DNA of 64,000 nt from Anaerofilum faecale (GCA_019114265.1 DXFV01000012.1:1-64000); one strand, 5' to 3'; counted from the stretch's first letter, positions 16,470-24,626 are shown. Translations and numbers: made by a program. The notes: a model not told the origin generated them from the letters alone.

Positions 16470-16546
16470 TGTTCATCCTCCTGTCAGTAATGAAAAAAAG
16501 GCGTCGTCGGCGGCCGGTTGGCCGCTGTGGATTGTTCACTGCCCCT

Positions 16547-16576
16547 ATTGTAGCACAACTGTTAATCATTTAACAA
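16547..16576 (-). promoter_or_regulatory. adhE promoter overlapped by a Rex-like operator
   Basis: Minus-strand -35 TTGTTA (16571-16576), 18-nt spacer, extended -10 TGCTACAAT (TACAAT at 16547-16552). The interval 16559-16576 reads TTGTTAAATGATTAACAG on the minus strand, matching the clostridial Rex consensus TTGTTAA-N4-TTAACAA at all but one base. Binding there would cover the -35, giving NADH-sensitive repression of adhE. The rex gene itself is not in the window. Confidence 0.82.
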
Positions 16577-16625
16577 TACGCAAACTGCCAAAGGTGACAA
16601 GGCTTTTTGTTGCTTTTTGTGCAGA

Positions 16626-16643
16626 TTGACAATTCTTTAACAA
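16626..16643. promoter_or_regulatory. Second Rex-like site between adhE and prmA
   Basis: TTGACAATTCTTTAACAA fits TTGTTAA-N4-TTAACAA with one perfect half and a second half matching 5 of 7 bases. It lies 50 bp upstream of the first site and could allow cooperative binding or act on the divergent prmA promoter. A weaker call than the first. Confidence 0.5.
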
Positions 16644-16686
16644 ATTATGGACGAGCCGGGATTTCCTTCTTTTTGGCCGGGCGGGC

Positions 16687-16716
16687 TTTGCAGCGGGCAG
16701 GCGGGCGTGGTATACT
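16687..16716 (+). promoter_or_regulatory. Promoter of the prmA operon
   Basis: TTTGCA (16687-16692), 18-nt spacer and extended -10 TGGTATACT (TATACT at 16711-16716), 38 nt before the prmA start. Confidence 0.6.
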
Positions 16717-16754
16717 GAACACACAAAACTCAACGGAAACGGAGCGAAGCTGTT

Positions 16755-17675
16755 ATGGAATGGACCGACCTGAAGATCACCGTGCCCCGCCAATGGGCCG
16801 ACACGGCCGAAGCCATCGCCACCGGCATCTCGGGCGGCGGCATCTATATCGAGGACTACGCCGACCTGGAGGAGCAGGTGCAGGCCATCGCGCATGTGGA
16901 CCTGATCGAGCAGGACCTGCTGGACAAGGACCGCGAGCATGTGACGGTGCACATGTACCTGTCGCCGGACGAGAACCCCGCCGAGGTGACCGACCTGCTG
17001 AACAGCCGCCTCACCGCCGCCGAGACCCCCTACACGCTGGAGCTTTCGGGCGTGGAGCAGGAGGAGTGGGAGACGGCCTGGAAAAAATACTACCACGCGA
17101 TGGAGATCGGCAGCCGGCTGGCGGTCTGCCCCAGCTGGGAGGAGTACACCGGCAGCCGCAAGGTGATCCGCCTGGACCCGGGCATGGCGTTCGGCACCGG
17201 CACCCACGAGACCACCAGCCTGTGCCTGGCCCAGCTGGACCGCCTGGTGCAGGGCGGCGAGCGGATGCTGGACATCGGCACCGGCAGCGGCATCCTGGCC
17301 ATCGCGGCGCTGCTGCTGGGCGCAGAGAGCGCCGAAGGGGTGGACATCGACCCGATGTGCGTGCGCACCGCCGGGGAGAACGCACAGCTGAACGGCGTGG
17401 CGGACAGGCTGCAGGTGCTGGTGGGCGATCTGTCCGACAAGGCCAGCGGCACATACAACATCATCACGGCCAACATCGTGGCGGCCGCCATCATCAGCCT
17501 CTGCCCGCACGTTCCGGCGCTGCTGGCGGACGGCGGCGTCTTCATCGCCAGCGGCATCATCGACACCCGCCGCGACGAGGTGATCGAGGCGATCGAGAAG
17601 GCGGGGCTGTCGGTGGACGAGGTGCACGAGCTGCGCGGATGGGTGGCGCTGGTCTGCACCGCAAAGGAGGGCTGA
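16755..17675 (+). CDS. prmA: Ribosomal protein L11 methyltransferase
   Basis: SAM-dependent methyltransferase that modifies ribosomal protein L11, 306 residues. An N-terminal substrate-recognition domain is followed by the Rossmann methyltransferase fold. The signatures are WKKYYHAMEIG, LDPGMAFGTGTHETT, the SAM loop MLDIGTGSGILAIAA (about residue 170-184), VDIDPMCV, and the NIVA motif in ITANIVAAAI. The gene starts an operon with rsmE, 1 nt downstream, which modifies 16S rRNA; this pairing is very common in Firmicutes. Confidence 0.94.
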   Translation: MEWTDLKITVPRQWADTAEAIATGISGGGIYIEDYADLEEQVQAIAHVDLIEQDLLDKDREHVTVHMYLSPDENPAEVTDLLNSRLTAAETPYTLELSGVEQEEWETAWKKYYHAMEIGSRLAVCPSWEEYTGSRKVIRLDPGMAFGTGTHETTSLCLAQLDRLVQGGERMLDIGTGSGILAIAALLLGAESAEGVDIDPMCVRTAGENAQLNGVADRLQVLVGDLSDKASGTYNIITANIVAAAIISLCPHVPALLADGGVFIASGIIDTRRDEVIEAIEKAGLSVDEVHELRGWVALVCTAKEG

Positions 17676-17676
17676 T

Positions 17677-18396
17677 ATGCCGCACCGGTATTTCTGCCCC
17701 TCGCTGGCGGGGGACACCGCCCTGCTGGAAGGGGACGAGGCGAAGCATCTGGCGAAGGTGATGCGGGCGAAGCCGGGCGACGAGGTGATCCTGTGCGACG
17801 GCGCGGGCACCGACGCCGACGCCCGGGTGACGCTGGCCAGCCCCGACCGGGTGGAGCTGGAGATCCTGGAGCGCCGCGCGTCGGCCGCCGAGCCGTCCAC
17901 CCGGGTGACCTTATATGTGGGCTATCCCAAGCAGGACAAGCTGGAGTGGATCATCCAGAAGGGCGTGGAGCTGGGCGCGGTGCGGATCGTGCCGTTCTTC
18001 AGCCGCTACTGCGTGGTGCAGCCCAAGAAGGAGCCGGAGAAGAACGTCCGCTACAACCGCATCGCGGCCGAGGCGGCCAAGCAGAGCGGGCGCGGCATTC
18101 TGCCCACGGTGGAGCTGCCGCGCACCTTTGCCCAGATGCTGGACGAGCTTGCGGGATACGACCGCGCGCTGCTGTGCTACGAGGGCGGGGGAGAACCGCT
18201 CTCCCGTCTGGTGGAAAAAGGGCAGAACATCGCCATCATCACCGGCGCGGAGGGGGGCTTCTCGGAGGAGGAGGCCGCCCGTGCCGCCGCCGCGGGCGCG
18301 GCGACCATCGGGCTGGGGCCGCGCATTTTGCGCTGCGAGACGGCGCCGGTGGCGGCGCTGGCGGCCGTGATGACCTTTGCGGGGGAGCTGGAATGA
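17677..18396 (+). CDS. rsmE: 16S rRNA (uracil-1498-N3) methyltransferase
   Basis: SPOUT-family RNA methyltransferase of 239 residues, forming a trefoil-knot dimer and methylating U1498 of 16S rRNA. Visible features are the PUA-like N-terminal domain (GDEAKHLAKVMRAKPGDEV), KQDKLEWIIQKGVELG, and the C-terminal knot with ITGAEGGFSEEE and LGPRILRCETAP. The gene is 1 nt downstream of prmA and overlaps the next start by ATGA, so the three genes form one translationally coupled operon. Confidence 0.94.
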   Translation: MPHRYFCPSLAGDTALLEGDEAKHLAKVMRAKPGDEVILCDGAGTDADARVTLASPDRVELEILERRASAAEPSTRVTLYVGYPKQDKLEWIIQKGVELGAVRIVPFFSRYCVVQPKKEPEKNVRYNRIAAEAAKQSGRGILPTVELPRTFAQMLDELAGYDRALLCYEGGGEPLSRLVEKGQNIAIITGAEGGFSEEEAARAAAAGAATIGLGPRILRCETAPVAALAAVMTFAGELE

Positions 18397-18905
18397 GTTC
18401 GCTTATGTTCCGCGCCGCCGAATCGTCCGACCTGCCCGCGCTGCGGGAGATGTACCGCGCGGTGGTGGACCGGATGCGGGCGGACGGACTGGACATCTGG
18501 GACGATGTATATCCCGTCTGCGCGCTGGAGGGTGATATCCGGAACGGCGCGCTGTATATATTGTTGGACGGATCTTCTCTGGCAGCGGCCTTTGCACTGT
18601 GCAGGGATGCTGATGGCGCTGCCGCCGTGCAATGGATCGGACAAGGAAGCGCGTTGTATCTCGACCGGCTTGCCGTATCACCGGTCTATGCCGGGCAGGG
18701 CATAGGCAGCCGGATGCTGACGCTGGCGCGGCAGACCGCACAGGCACAGGGTGCACAGCAGCTGCGGCTGTTTGTGGTGCAGGAGAATCGTCCCGCCATC
18801 CGCCTGTACGAGAAGAACGGATTTTTGCGTGCCGGCGGTGTGTATCAGGAAGTCATTGACGACACCCTCACCCTGTGTGAATACGGATATGAAACCCCGC
18901 TGTGA
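18393..18905 (+). CDS. GNAT-family N-acetyltransferase
   Basis: Acetyltransferase of 170 residues with the acetyl-CoA loop LAVSPVYAGQGIGSRMLTLA (about 93-112) and the C-terminal RLYEKNGFLRAG motif. The start overlaps the rsmE stop (ATGA). The first third has the GC-rich codon use of its neighbours, but from about 18530 the DNA is clearly richer in A/T (TATATATTGTTGG, for example), which may mark later acquisition or domain replacement. The substrate is unknown; the order resembles RimI-like or YhbS-like proteins but nothing decides between them. Confidence 0.82.
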   Translation: MSSLMFRAAESSDLPALREMYRAVVDRMRADGLDIWDDVYPVCALEGDIRNGALYILLDGSSLAAAFALCRDADGAAAVQWIGQGSALYLDRLAVSPVYAGQGIGSRMLTLARQTAQAQGAQQLRLFVVQENRPAIRLYEKNGFLRAGGVYQEVIDDTLTLCEYGYETPL

Positions 18906-18909
18906 ACCG

Positions 18910-18985
18910 CAGGCGGCAGCTTCCCCCCAGGGGGGAAGCCAACGGTATCGGAGGCCTTCCCCCGGCGGGGGAGGTGTCCCGGTAC
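18910..18985. repeat. Repeat locus, A-end joined to a divergent B unit
   Basis: The hairpin end of an A unit (GCTTCCCCCCAGGGGGGAAGC, 18913-18933, with one G more or less in the arms) is joined by a 15-nt linker (CAACGGTATCGGAGG) to a degenerate B unit (GCCTTCCCCCGGCGGGGGAG onward). The linker resembles those at 37118-37130 and 52046-52058. It lies between the 3' ends of the acetyltransferase gene and degV. The rest of the gap to 19048 is featureless. Confidence 0.7.
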
Positions 18986-19047
18986 GGGGCGGTGGAGGGC
19001 GAGTCCGGCGCAAGCGGCGCGCCCTCCCCAAATCCATCCCCGCACAA

Positions 19048-19091
19048 AACGCGGCCCCCTTTCCCGGGAAAACGGGAGAGGGGGCCGCGTT
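19048..19091. terminator. Terminator of degV (possibly bidirectional)
   Basis: A long stem (AACGCGGCCCCCT with AGGGGGCCGCGTT) has A/T tracts on both sides: TGTTTTTC on the plus strand, and TTGTGCGGGG with T-poor sequence on the minus strand. It sits between convergent genes and more plainly terminates plus-strand transcripts. Confidence 0.7.
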
Positions 19092-19109
19092 GTTTTTCTT
19101 CTTCACCTA

Positions 19110-19982
19110 TCAGCGCTTCTCGCCCACGAAGAACAGCGCCACCGTGCCAGGGCCGGAATGCGCGCCGATCACCGGGCCGATGTAGCTGGTGACGATCTCC
19201 TTCACGCCCAGCTTCTCGCGCAGCTGCTGGGCCACATAGTCGCAGTCGGCCTGGCAGTCGCCGTGGCTGATGAACACCGTCTGCTCGGCGGGCCGGATGG
19301 CGGTGGCCTGCATGTGCTTCACCAGCGCGTCCAGACTGGCGCGGCGTCCGCGCACCTTCTCCATCGGGATGAGGTGACCCTCGTCGTCCACGTGCAGCAC
19401 CGGCTTGATGCCCAGCATGGTGCCCATCACCGCCGCCGCACCGCTCACACGGCCGCCGCGCTTGAGGAACATCAGATTATCCACCGTGAACCAGTGGCAC
19501 AGCTTCAGGCGGTTCTCCTCCACCCAGTCGCCCAGCTCGTCGAGGCCCATGCCCTCCTGGCGCTTCTTGGCGGCCAGATATACCAGCAGACCCTGTCCCA
19601 TGCTGGCGGCCAGCGTGTCCACCGTGCGGATCTTGCGGTCGGGGAACTTTTCGCGCAGCTCCTCCACCGCCAGACGGCTGGTGTTGTAGGTACCGGACAG
19701 GCCCGACGAAAAGCACAGGTACAGGATGTCCCTGCCGCTTTCCAGCACCGGGGAGAAGATCTCGTCGAAGCGGCTGGGCGACACCTGGCTGGTGGTGCAC
19801 ACCTTGCCGCCGCGCAGCGCCGCATAGAACTCCTTCGGGTCCATCTCGTGGTTGTCGGGATAATTGTAATAGCTCTTGCCGTCCATCTCGAACAGCATCG
19901 GGATCACCGAGAGATCCAGCTGCTGCACCAGGTCGGCGGGCAGGTCGGTATTGGAATCGGTAAACAGAACATACTCGCTCAT
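19110..19982 (-). CDS. DegV-family fatty-acid-binding protein
   Basis: Protein of the DegV (EDD) family, 290 residues, the usual length. Members bind a fatty acid and serve the FakA/FakB fatty-acid kinase, presenting acyl phosphate for lipid synthesis. Motifs: DSNTDLPADLVQQLDLSVIP at the N-terminus, TSQVSPSRF, YLCFSSGLSGTYN (fatty-acid head-group loop), LKRGGRVSG and VISHGD-like FISHGDCQAD. No fakA is nearby, so it is likely one of several FakB-type proteins. It has its own promoter and follows no partner. Confidence 0.9.
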   Translation of the reverse strand: MSEYVLFTDSNTDLPADLVQQLDLSVIPMLFEMDGKSYYNYPDNHEMDPKEFYAALRGGKVCTTSQVSPSRFDEIFSPVLESGRDILYLCFSSGLSGTYNTSRLAVEELREKFPDRKIRTVDTLAASMGQGLLVYLAAKKRQEGMGLDELGDWVEENRLKLCHWFTVDNLMFLKRGGRVSGAAAVMGTMLGIKPVLHVDDEGHLIPMEKVRGRRASLDALVKHMQATAIRPAEQTVFISHGDCQADCDYVAQQLREKLGVKEIVTSYIGPVIGAHSGPGTVALFFVGEKR

Positions 19983-20031
19983 ACGGTTATCTCCTTTGGA
20001 TTATCTTGGGGGAAGGATTACATCTGCCCCC

Positions 20032-20040
20032 ATTATACCA
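20032..20040 (-). promoter_or_regulatory. Extended -10 promoter of degV
   Basis: TGGTATAAT on the minus strand, 50 nt before the degV start. No clear -35 element. Confidence 0.6.
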
Positions 20041-20111
20041 CGTCCCCGGCGCGATTTCCAGACAAAACATGCGTATGGCCGTCCACAAATGCCCGGTTTT
20101 GGCGCAAAAAA

Positions 20112-20138
20112 ATCCCCCCTGCCGGGCGGGCAGAGGGG
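20112..20138 (-). terminator. Terminator of the sugar kinase operon
   Basis: A GC stem (CCCCTCTGCC with GGCAGGGGGG, one mismatch) followed on the minus strand by ATTTTTTTG, about 45 nt after the kinase stop. Confidence 0.8.
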
Positions 20139-20181
20139 AAGGTCTGCAAAACGTGTTCCGTCGCTTGTGCAGAAAGCGGGA

Positions 20182-21297
20182 TCAGCTGTACTTTTTCACG
20201 ATGGCGGCCATCTCGTCCCAGGCGGCCTCCATGTCGCGCACCAGCTTGAACTGGGTGCGGCAGCGATCCAGATTGTGGCCCTCGCGGTGGACCTTGAAAT
20301 AGTGGTCGCCCTCCAGATAGTCGGTCAGGAAGCGGATGCCGCACTCCAGGGTCATCAGCTTGGCGCCCCAGGGCAGGGTCTCCTTCTCCAGGTCGGTCAG
20401 GGCGCTGCCGCAGGCCGCCAGGAAGCCCTTGGTGTAGGTCTCGAACAGGGGCAGGCTGAAGTTCACCTTGGTCAGGTCCTTCTCGTCCTCGGCGCAGTCG
20501 TTGGCGCCGAAGCGGATGGAGTCGCCGTAGTCGTTGGCGGCCAGGCCGGGCATAACGGTATCCAGGTCGATCACGCAGATGCCCTGGCGGGTGGCCTTGT
20601 CCATCAGGATGTTGTTCAGCTTGGTGTCGTTGTGGGTCACGCGCAGCGGCAGCTTGCCGGCGGCCAGCAGGTCCACCATGTAGCTGCAGTCGGCCTTGTG
20701 CGCCTTCACGAACTCGATCTCGGCCTGCACGTCCTTGGCGCGGCCGCACACGTCGGCTTCCAGCGCCTTCTCGAAGTTGGCGTAGCGGTTGGCGGTGTCG
20801 TGGAAGCGGGCGATGGTCTCGTGCAGGGTGCTGGCGGGATAGTCGGCCAGCAGCTGCTGGAACTGGCCGAACGCATAGGCGCTGGCATAGAAGTCGTCGG
20901 GGCTCTCCACCTTCTGCAGGCAGACGGTGCCCTCCACGAAGGTGTACACGCGCCAGGCGCCGCCGTTGGTATCGGCGTAGTAGGGCTTGCCGTCGGCGGT
21001 GGGGACCACGTTCATGGTCTCACGGGCAACGTCGCCGCCCTTTTCCTCGATCTTCTTGCGCAGGAACCCGGTCACGCCGCAGATGTTCTCCATCAGGCCG
21101 GCGGGGTCGGTGAAGGTGTTGGTGTTGATGCGCTGCAGGATGAAGCGCACGCAGTCGCCCTCGGCGGTCTGGGTGTAGACGCAAAAGGTGTCGTTGATGT
21201 GGCCGGCGCCGTAGCGCACGGCGCCCACGACGGTGCCGCCCCAGTTCCAGGCGGCCAGGGCCTCGTTCAGCATTTCCTCAGCCGGTTTCAAAGCCAT
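20182..21297 (-). CDS. N-acetylhexosamine 1-kinase-like phosphotransferase
   Basis: Aminoglycoside-phosphotransferase-fold kinase of 371 residues that resembles NahK/LnpB, which phosphorylates GlcNAc or GalNAc at C1. Key motifs are the nucleotide-binding N-lobe (GAGHINDTFCVY), the catalytic loop HNDTKLNNILMD near residue 217-228 and the metal motif VIDLDTVMPG. The start lies 3 nt after the stop of the upstream nucleotidyltransferase gene, so the pair should activate a hexosamine: kinase makes sugar-1-phosphate and the transferase makes the nucleotide sugar. No phosphorylase (lnpA) or sugar permease is adjacent. The exact sugar is inference. Confidence 0.82.
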   Translation of the reverse strand: MALKPAEEMLNEALAAWNWGGTVVGAVRYGAGHINDTFCVYTQTAEGDCVRFILQRINTNTFTDPAGLMENICGVTGFLRKKIEEKGGDVARETMNVVPTADGKPYYADTNGGAWRVYTFVEGTVCLQKVESPDDFYASAYAFGQFQQLLADYPASTLHETIARFHDTANRYANFEKALEADVCGRAKDVQAEIEFVKAHKADCSYMVDLLAAGKLPLRVTHNDTKLNNILMDKATRQGICVIDLDTVMPGLAANDYGDSIRFGANDCAEDEKDLTKVNFSLPLFETYTKGFLAACGSALTDLEKETLPWGAKLMTLECGIRFLTDYLEGDHYFKVHREGHNLDRCRTQFKLVRDMEAAWDEMAAIVKKYS

Positions 21298-21300
21298 GAT

Positions 21301-22227
21301 TCACGCCTCCCCCCACAGGTTCTCGGGATACAGGCCGCTGGCGATCTTCTCGCGGATGGCGGCCACAACGGTGGGCTTGTCCTCTTTATAGGTCACGCCG
21401 TACCACTTGTCGTGGCTGCGCAGCACCTGCACGGTGGCCTTGCCCTCGGCGATCAGCTGGCTGACGACCAGCGGCAGGAAGTATTCGCACTTCAGCGGGT
21501 TGGTGGGCAGGGAAGCCTCCAGGAAGGCGGCGAAGCGGTTCTGGATCTCGGGGACCACGCTGGCGCCGAAGCCCCACAGGTTCATGGAGACCAGGGTGTC
21601 CTCGGGCAGGTCGGTCCAGGTGGCGCCGTCGTCCTCGGTGAAGTGGATGCCGCCCTCGTAGGTGGCGATCTTGGTGCGCTCGGTCACGTCGGCCAGGGTG
21701 TGGTCGGGGTTCTCCACGCAGACGCCGCGGGCCACATGGCCGTTCTCGGTGACGGTGTTCTTCAGCAGATAGCCCACCATGGCGTAGCGGTACTTGTCGT
21801 CGTCGCTGTGGGTGGACAGGTAGTCGTAGATGACCTGGAAGGCCTCGGGGCCATAGTAGTCGTCGGCGTTGATCACAGCGAAGGGGGCGTCGATCACGTC
21901 GCGGGCCGCCAGGATGGCATGGCTGGTGCCCCAGGGCTTCTCGCGGCCTTCGGGCACGGTGAAGCCTTCGGGCAGGTCGTCCAGCTGCTGGAAGGCATAG
22001 CGCACCTCCATCACCTTGGACAGACGGTCGCCGATGGCGGCCTTGAAGGCGTCCTCGATCTCGTGCTTGATGATGAACACAACGGTCTCGAAGCCGGCGC
22101 GGCGGGCGTCGAAGATGGAGTAGTCGATGATGACCTCGCCGTTGGGGCCAACGGGATCGATCTGCTTCAGGCCGCCGTAACGGCTGCCCATACCTGCTGC
22201 CAGAACGACCAGAATCGGTTTTTTCAT
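21301..22227 (-). CDS. Sugar-1-phosphate nucleotidyltransferase
   Basis: Nucleotidyltransferase of 308 residues paired with the hexosamine kinase. The N-terminus has the family signature LVVLAAGMGSRYGGLKQID (residues 6-24) with the catalytic-lysine/arginine loop, followed by GEVIIDYSIFDA, WGTSHAILAARD and the metal-binding VINADDYYG near residue 117-125. The Met at 22227 is chosen for GGAGG 8 nt upstream. It heads a two-gene operon. The sequence is nearer to glucose-1-phosphate-type transferases without the left-handed helix domain of GlmU. Base specificity cannot be read. Confidence 0.85.
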   Translation of the reverse strand: MKKPILVVLAAGMGSRYGGLKQIDPVGPNGEVIIDYSIFDARRAGFETVVFIIKHEIEDAFKAAIGDRLSKVMEVRYAFQQLDDLPEGFTVPEGREKPWGTSHAILAARDVIDAPFAVINADDYYGPEAFQVIYDYLSTHSDDDKYRYAMVGYLLKNTVTENGHVARGVCVENPDHTLADVTERTKIATYEGGIHFTEDDGATWTDLPEDTLVSMNLWGFGASVVPEIQNRFAAFLEASLPTNPLKCEYFLPLVVSQLIAEGKATVQVLRSHDKWYGVTYKEDKPTVVAAIREKIASGLYPENLWGEA

Positions 22228-22294
22228 AGTGGTTGCCTCCTGTTTCATATGTTGTTCGCAGCCGCCGGATGCGGCCTGCGCATTTGATACTTTC

Positions 22295-22323
22295 ATTGTA
22301 TCGTTTCGCGGCCGATTTTCCAA
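22295..22323 (-). promoter_or_regulatory. Promoter of the nucleotidyltransferase/kinase operon
   Basis: Minus-strand TTGGAA (22318-22323), 17-nt spacer and TACAAT (22295-22300), 68 nt before the start. GATAC-N7-GTATC brackets the -10 and may be an operator. Confidence 0.6.
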
Positions 22324-22438
22324 TACAAAAAGCGATTTTTGATTTGCACAATCGTCCGCATCTTGCAAATGTGCTTTGCAGATGTGCAAAAAGGGCGATT
22401 TTTTCGGCAGACCGGCGCCGCCTTCCGCCAACCAAAAA

Positions 22439-22461
22439 CGCCCGGACAGCAGGTCCGGGCG
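22439..22461 (-). terminator. Terminator of the darA-holB-ricT operon
   Basis: A 9-bp perfect stem (CGCCCGGAC/GTCCGGGCG) followed on the minus strand by TTTTTGG, 8 nt after the ricT stop. Confidence 0.88.
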
Positions 22462-22469
22462 CAGGGCGC

Positions 22470-23321
22470 TCATTCGTCCTCGGGGTCGGGGGGCTGGGGG
22501 GCGCGGCGTCCGCCCCGGATGTAGGTGCAGTCGCTGCGCTTGTAGTAGCGCGCCTGGATGGTGTCGCCCTTTTCCAGACGCACCTTCAGGTATCCGCTGA
22601 TGAGGTTCACCTCGGTGACGGTGCCCACGCCGTCCGGCGTTTTCACCTCGCTGCCCACCTGCGGGGTGATGCGGTTGAGGTATTCATACGCCTTCTGCTC
22701 GTAGGCCAGGCAGCACATCAGGCGTCCGCAGCTGCCCGAGATCTTGGTGGGGTTCAGCGACAGCCCCTGCTCCTTGGCCATCTTGATGGACACCGGCTGG
22801 AAATCGTTCAGAAAGCGGCTGCAGCAGAAGGGCTGGCCGCAGATCCCGAGGCCGCCCAGCATCTTGCTCTCGTCCCGCACGCCGATCTGGCGCAGCTCGA
22901 TGCGGGTGTGGAACACGCCCGCCAGATCCTTCACCAGCTCGCGGAAGTCGATGCGGCCGTCGGCGGTGAAGTAGAACAGGATCTTCGAGCGGTCCAGCAG
23001 ATACTCCACCTCCACCAGCTTCATCTCCAGCTTGTGCTTGCGGATGCGCTCTTCGCAGATGGCGAACGCCTTTTCCTCGTCGGCGCGGTTCTGGCGCATG
23101 CGGCGCACGTCCACGCTGTCGGCCATGCGCACCACCGTCTTGAGCGGGCGCACCACGCTGGCGTCCGGCACCTGGTGGCATCCCGCCACCACCTCGCCGC
23201 ACTCGGTGCCGCGGGCGGTGTCCACGATGACATATTCGCCTTTTTGGATCTCCAGCGCGCCGGGGTCGAAGAAATAGGCCTTGCCCGCCGGTTTGAATCG
23301 TACACTGATCACAGTTGCCAT
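22470..23321 (-). CDS. ricT: PSP1/RicT-family protein (YaaT)
   Basis: Member of the RicT/YaaT family, part of the RicAFT complex that in Bacillus binds [4Fe-4S] clusters, stimulates RNase Y processing and affects sporulation phosphorelay. The 283-residue protein has the PSP1 C-terminal domain. The conserved cysteines are visible in ICGQPFCCSRFLNDF and KISGSCGRLMCCLAYE, near residue 164-208. The Met at 23321 (MATVISVRFKPAGK) has AAGGAT 8 nt upstream; an in-frame Met 12 codons earlier is less likely. The gene order darA-holB-ricT is the classic Firmicute yaaQ-holB-yaaT cluster. Confidence 0.9.
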   Translation of the reverse strand: MATVISVRFKPAGKAYFFDPGALEIQKGEYVIVDTARGTECGEVVAGCHQVPDASVVRPLKTVVRMADSVDVRRMRQNRADEEKAFAICEERIRKHKLEMKLVEVEYLLDRSKILFYFTADGRIDFRELVKDLAGVFHTRIELRQIGVRDESKMLGGLGICGQPFCCSRFLNDFQPVSIKMAKEQGLSLNPTKISGSCGRLMCCLAYEQKAYEYLNRITPQVGSEVKTPDGVGTVTEVNLISGYLKVRLEKGDTIQARYYKRSDCTYIRGGRRAPQPPDPEDE

Positions 23322-23403
23322 AGGGGAAACATCCTTGTCCGCGGCCGCGCGCGGCAAAACAATCAGCCCTGCAAAGCCCGCGGCAAAAGTTGGGGCAGGA
23401 CAG

Positions 23404-24303
23404 TCAGCGGCACAGCCGCGCCGCCAAACAGGAAAACACCAGCTTGTCGTTCACATTGGCCTGCAGAAGGCCCATCGCCCAGCCGGCTTCGCGCGCCGCC
23501 GCCGCGGCCTGGGCGGCGGTCAGGCCGGCCGCCTGTTCGCCGCGCACCACCGCGCCGCACACCGCGCGCAGATCGTCCAGCAGGGTCAGCGCGTCGGCCT
23601 TCCGCTTCTCATAGCCGGCCAGCAGCGCCGCCAGGCGGTAGCCGTCGCTCTCGGCCGCGCACCGCGCCGCCGCCAGCGCGTCGTCCAGCACCGCGCGGCG
23701 GGAGGGGTCGTCGATGCAGCGCAGCACGCACCCGATCCGCCCGCCGTACACCGCCGACAAAAACCCCGCGTCCTTACAGCACGCCCGCGCCCGTTCCACA
23801 AAGGCGGCGCACTCCTCCTCCGGCAGGGCAGACAGCTGCACCGCCGCGCACCGGCTGCGGATGGTGGGCAGCACGGCGGCGGGCGTTGTGGCGGTGAGCA
23901 GGAACAGCACGCCGGCCGGCGGCTCCTCCAGCACCTTGAGCAGGGCGTTGGCCGCCTCGGCCTGCATCCGGTGGGCGGCGTAGAAGATCACCGCCCGCCC
24001 TTTGGCCGACAGCGCCGTGTTGTACACCTCGCGGCGCACCCGGCGCACCTGGTCCACCGAGATGGTGTTGCTCTTGTTCTCGGCGCGCACCGAGAGGCAT
24101 TCGGCGCCCTCTCCGCGCACCACCGCCTCGGCGGCGGCGCCGCCTTCGGGATACAGCCAGTCGGCCGCCAGGCACCGCGCGCAGAACCCCGCGCCGGCGC
24201 CCTCCTCGCCCAGCAGCAGCACACTATGGGAAAGCCGCCCCTGTGCAAGGGCGGCTTTTACGGCTTCCATCGCCGCGGCGTTGCCCGCGACACGGTCCAG
24301 CAT
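23404..24303 (-). CDS. holB: DNA polymerase III delta-prime subunit
   Basis: Clamp-loader subunit of 299 residues. The Walker A-like loop is LLLGEEGAGAGF (residues about 29-40), degenerate at the lysine as in delta-prime proteins, which do not hydrolyse ATP. NTISVDQVRRVRREVY, AHRMQAEAANALLKVLEEPP and LPTIRSRC are the conserved AAA+ and sensor stretches. The zinc-module cysteines are reduced to a pair (FCARC). Its ATG overlaps the darA stop (TGATG). Shorter than Bacillus HolB (329 residues) by a trimmed C-terminal domain. Confidence 0.92.
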   Translation of the reverse strand: MLDRVAGNAAAMEAVKAALAQGRLSHSVLLLGEEGAGAGFCARCLAADWLYPEGGAAAEAVVRGEGAECLSVRAENKSNTISVDQVRRVRREVYNTALSAKGRAVIFYAAHRMQAEAANALLKVLEEPPAGVLFLLTATTPAAVLPTIRSRCAAVQLSALPEEECAAFVERARACCKDAGFLSAVYGGRIGCVLRCIDDPSRRAVLDDALAAARCAAESDGYRLAALLAGYEKRKADALTLLDDLRAVCGAVVRGEQAAGLTAAQAAAAAREAGWAMGLLQANVNDKLVFSCLAARLCR

Positions 24304-24626
24304 CACAGCTTTTCGAATCGCTCGACGTTGGTGACGAAGATGGTGGCGCCGCCCACCGTCACCTGCAGCGGATAGGCCGTGGTGACGCCGATGCCATAGC
24401 TGGCGGTGCTGGGGACGACCTCCACGCGCTGCTTGGAGCAGGAGGCGATCAGGTTGATGCATTCGTCCACCTTTTCGTCCTCGGTGCCGATCAGCAGGGT
24501 CATGTTGCCGGCCATCAGAAAGCCGCCGGTGGTGGACAGCCGTGTGACCGAGAACCCGCCCTTGATGAGCGCGTTGCAGACGGCCTTGGAATCCTCTTTG
24601 TTGACGATGGCAGTGATGAGTTTCAT
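24303..24626 (-). CDS. darA: Cyclic-di-AMP receptor DarA (PstA/YaaQ)
   Basis: PII-like signalling protein of 107 residues that binds cyclic di-AMP. It has the family pattern MKLITAIVNKEDSKAVCNAL, FSVTRLSTTGGFLMAGNMTL (the large T-loop region), and KVDECINLI; the C-terminus VGGATIFVTNVERFEKL is diagnostic. GGGGAGG lies about 11 nt before the ATG. It begins the operon with holB. The presence of this receptor implies c-di-AMP signalling in the cell; no cyclase is in the window. Confidence 0.93.
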   Translation of the reverse strand: MKLITAIVNKEDSKAVCNALIKGGFSVTRLSTTGGFLMAGNMTLLIGTEDEKVDECINLIASCSKQRVEVVPSTASYGIGVTTAYPLQVTVGGATIFVTNVERFEKL

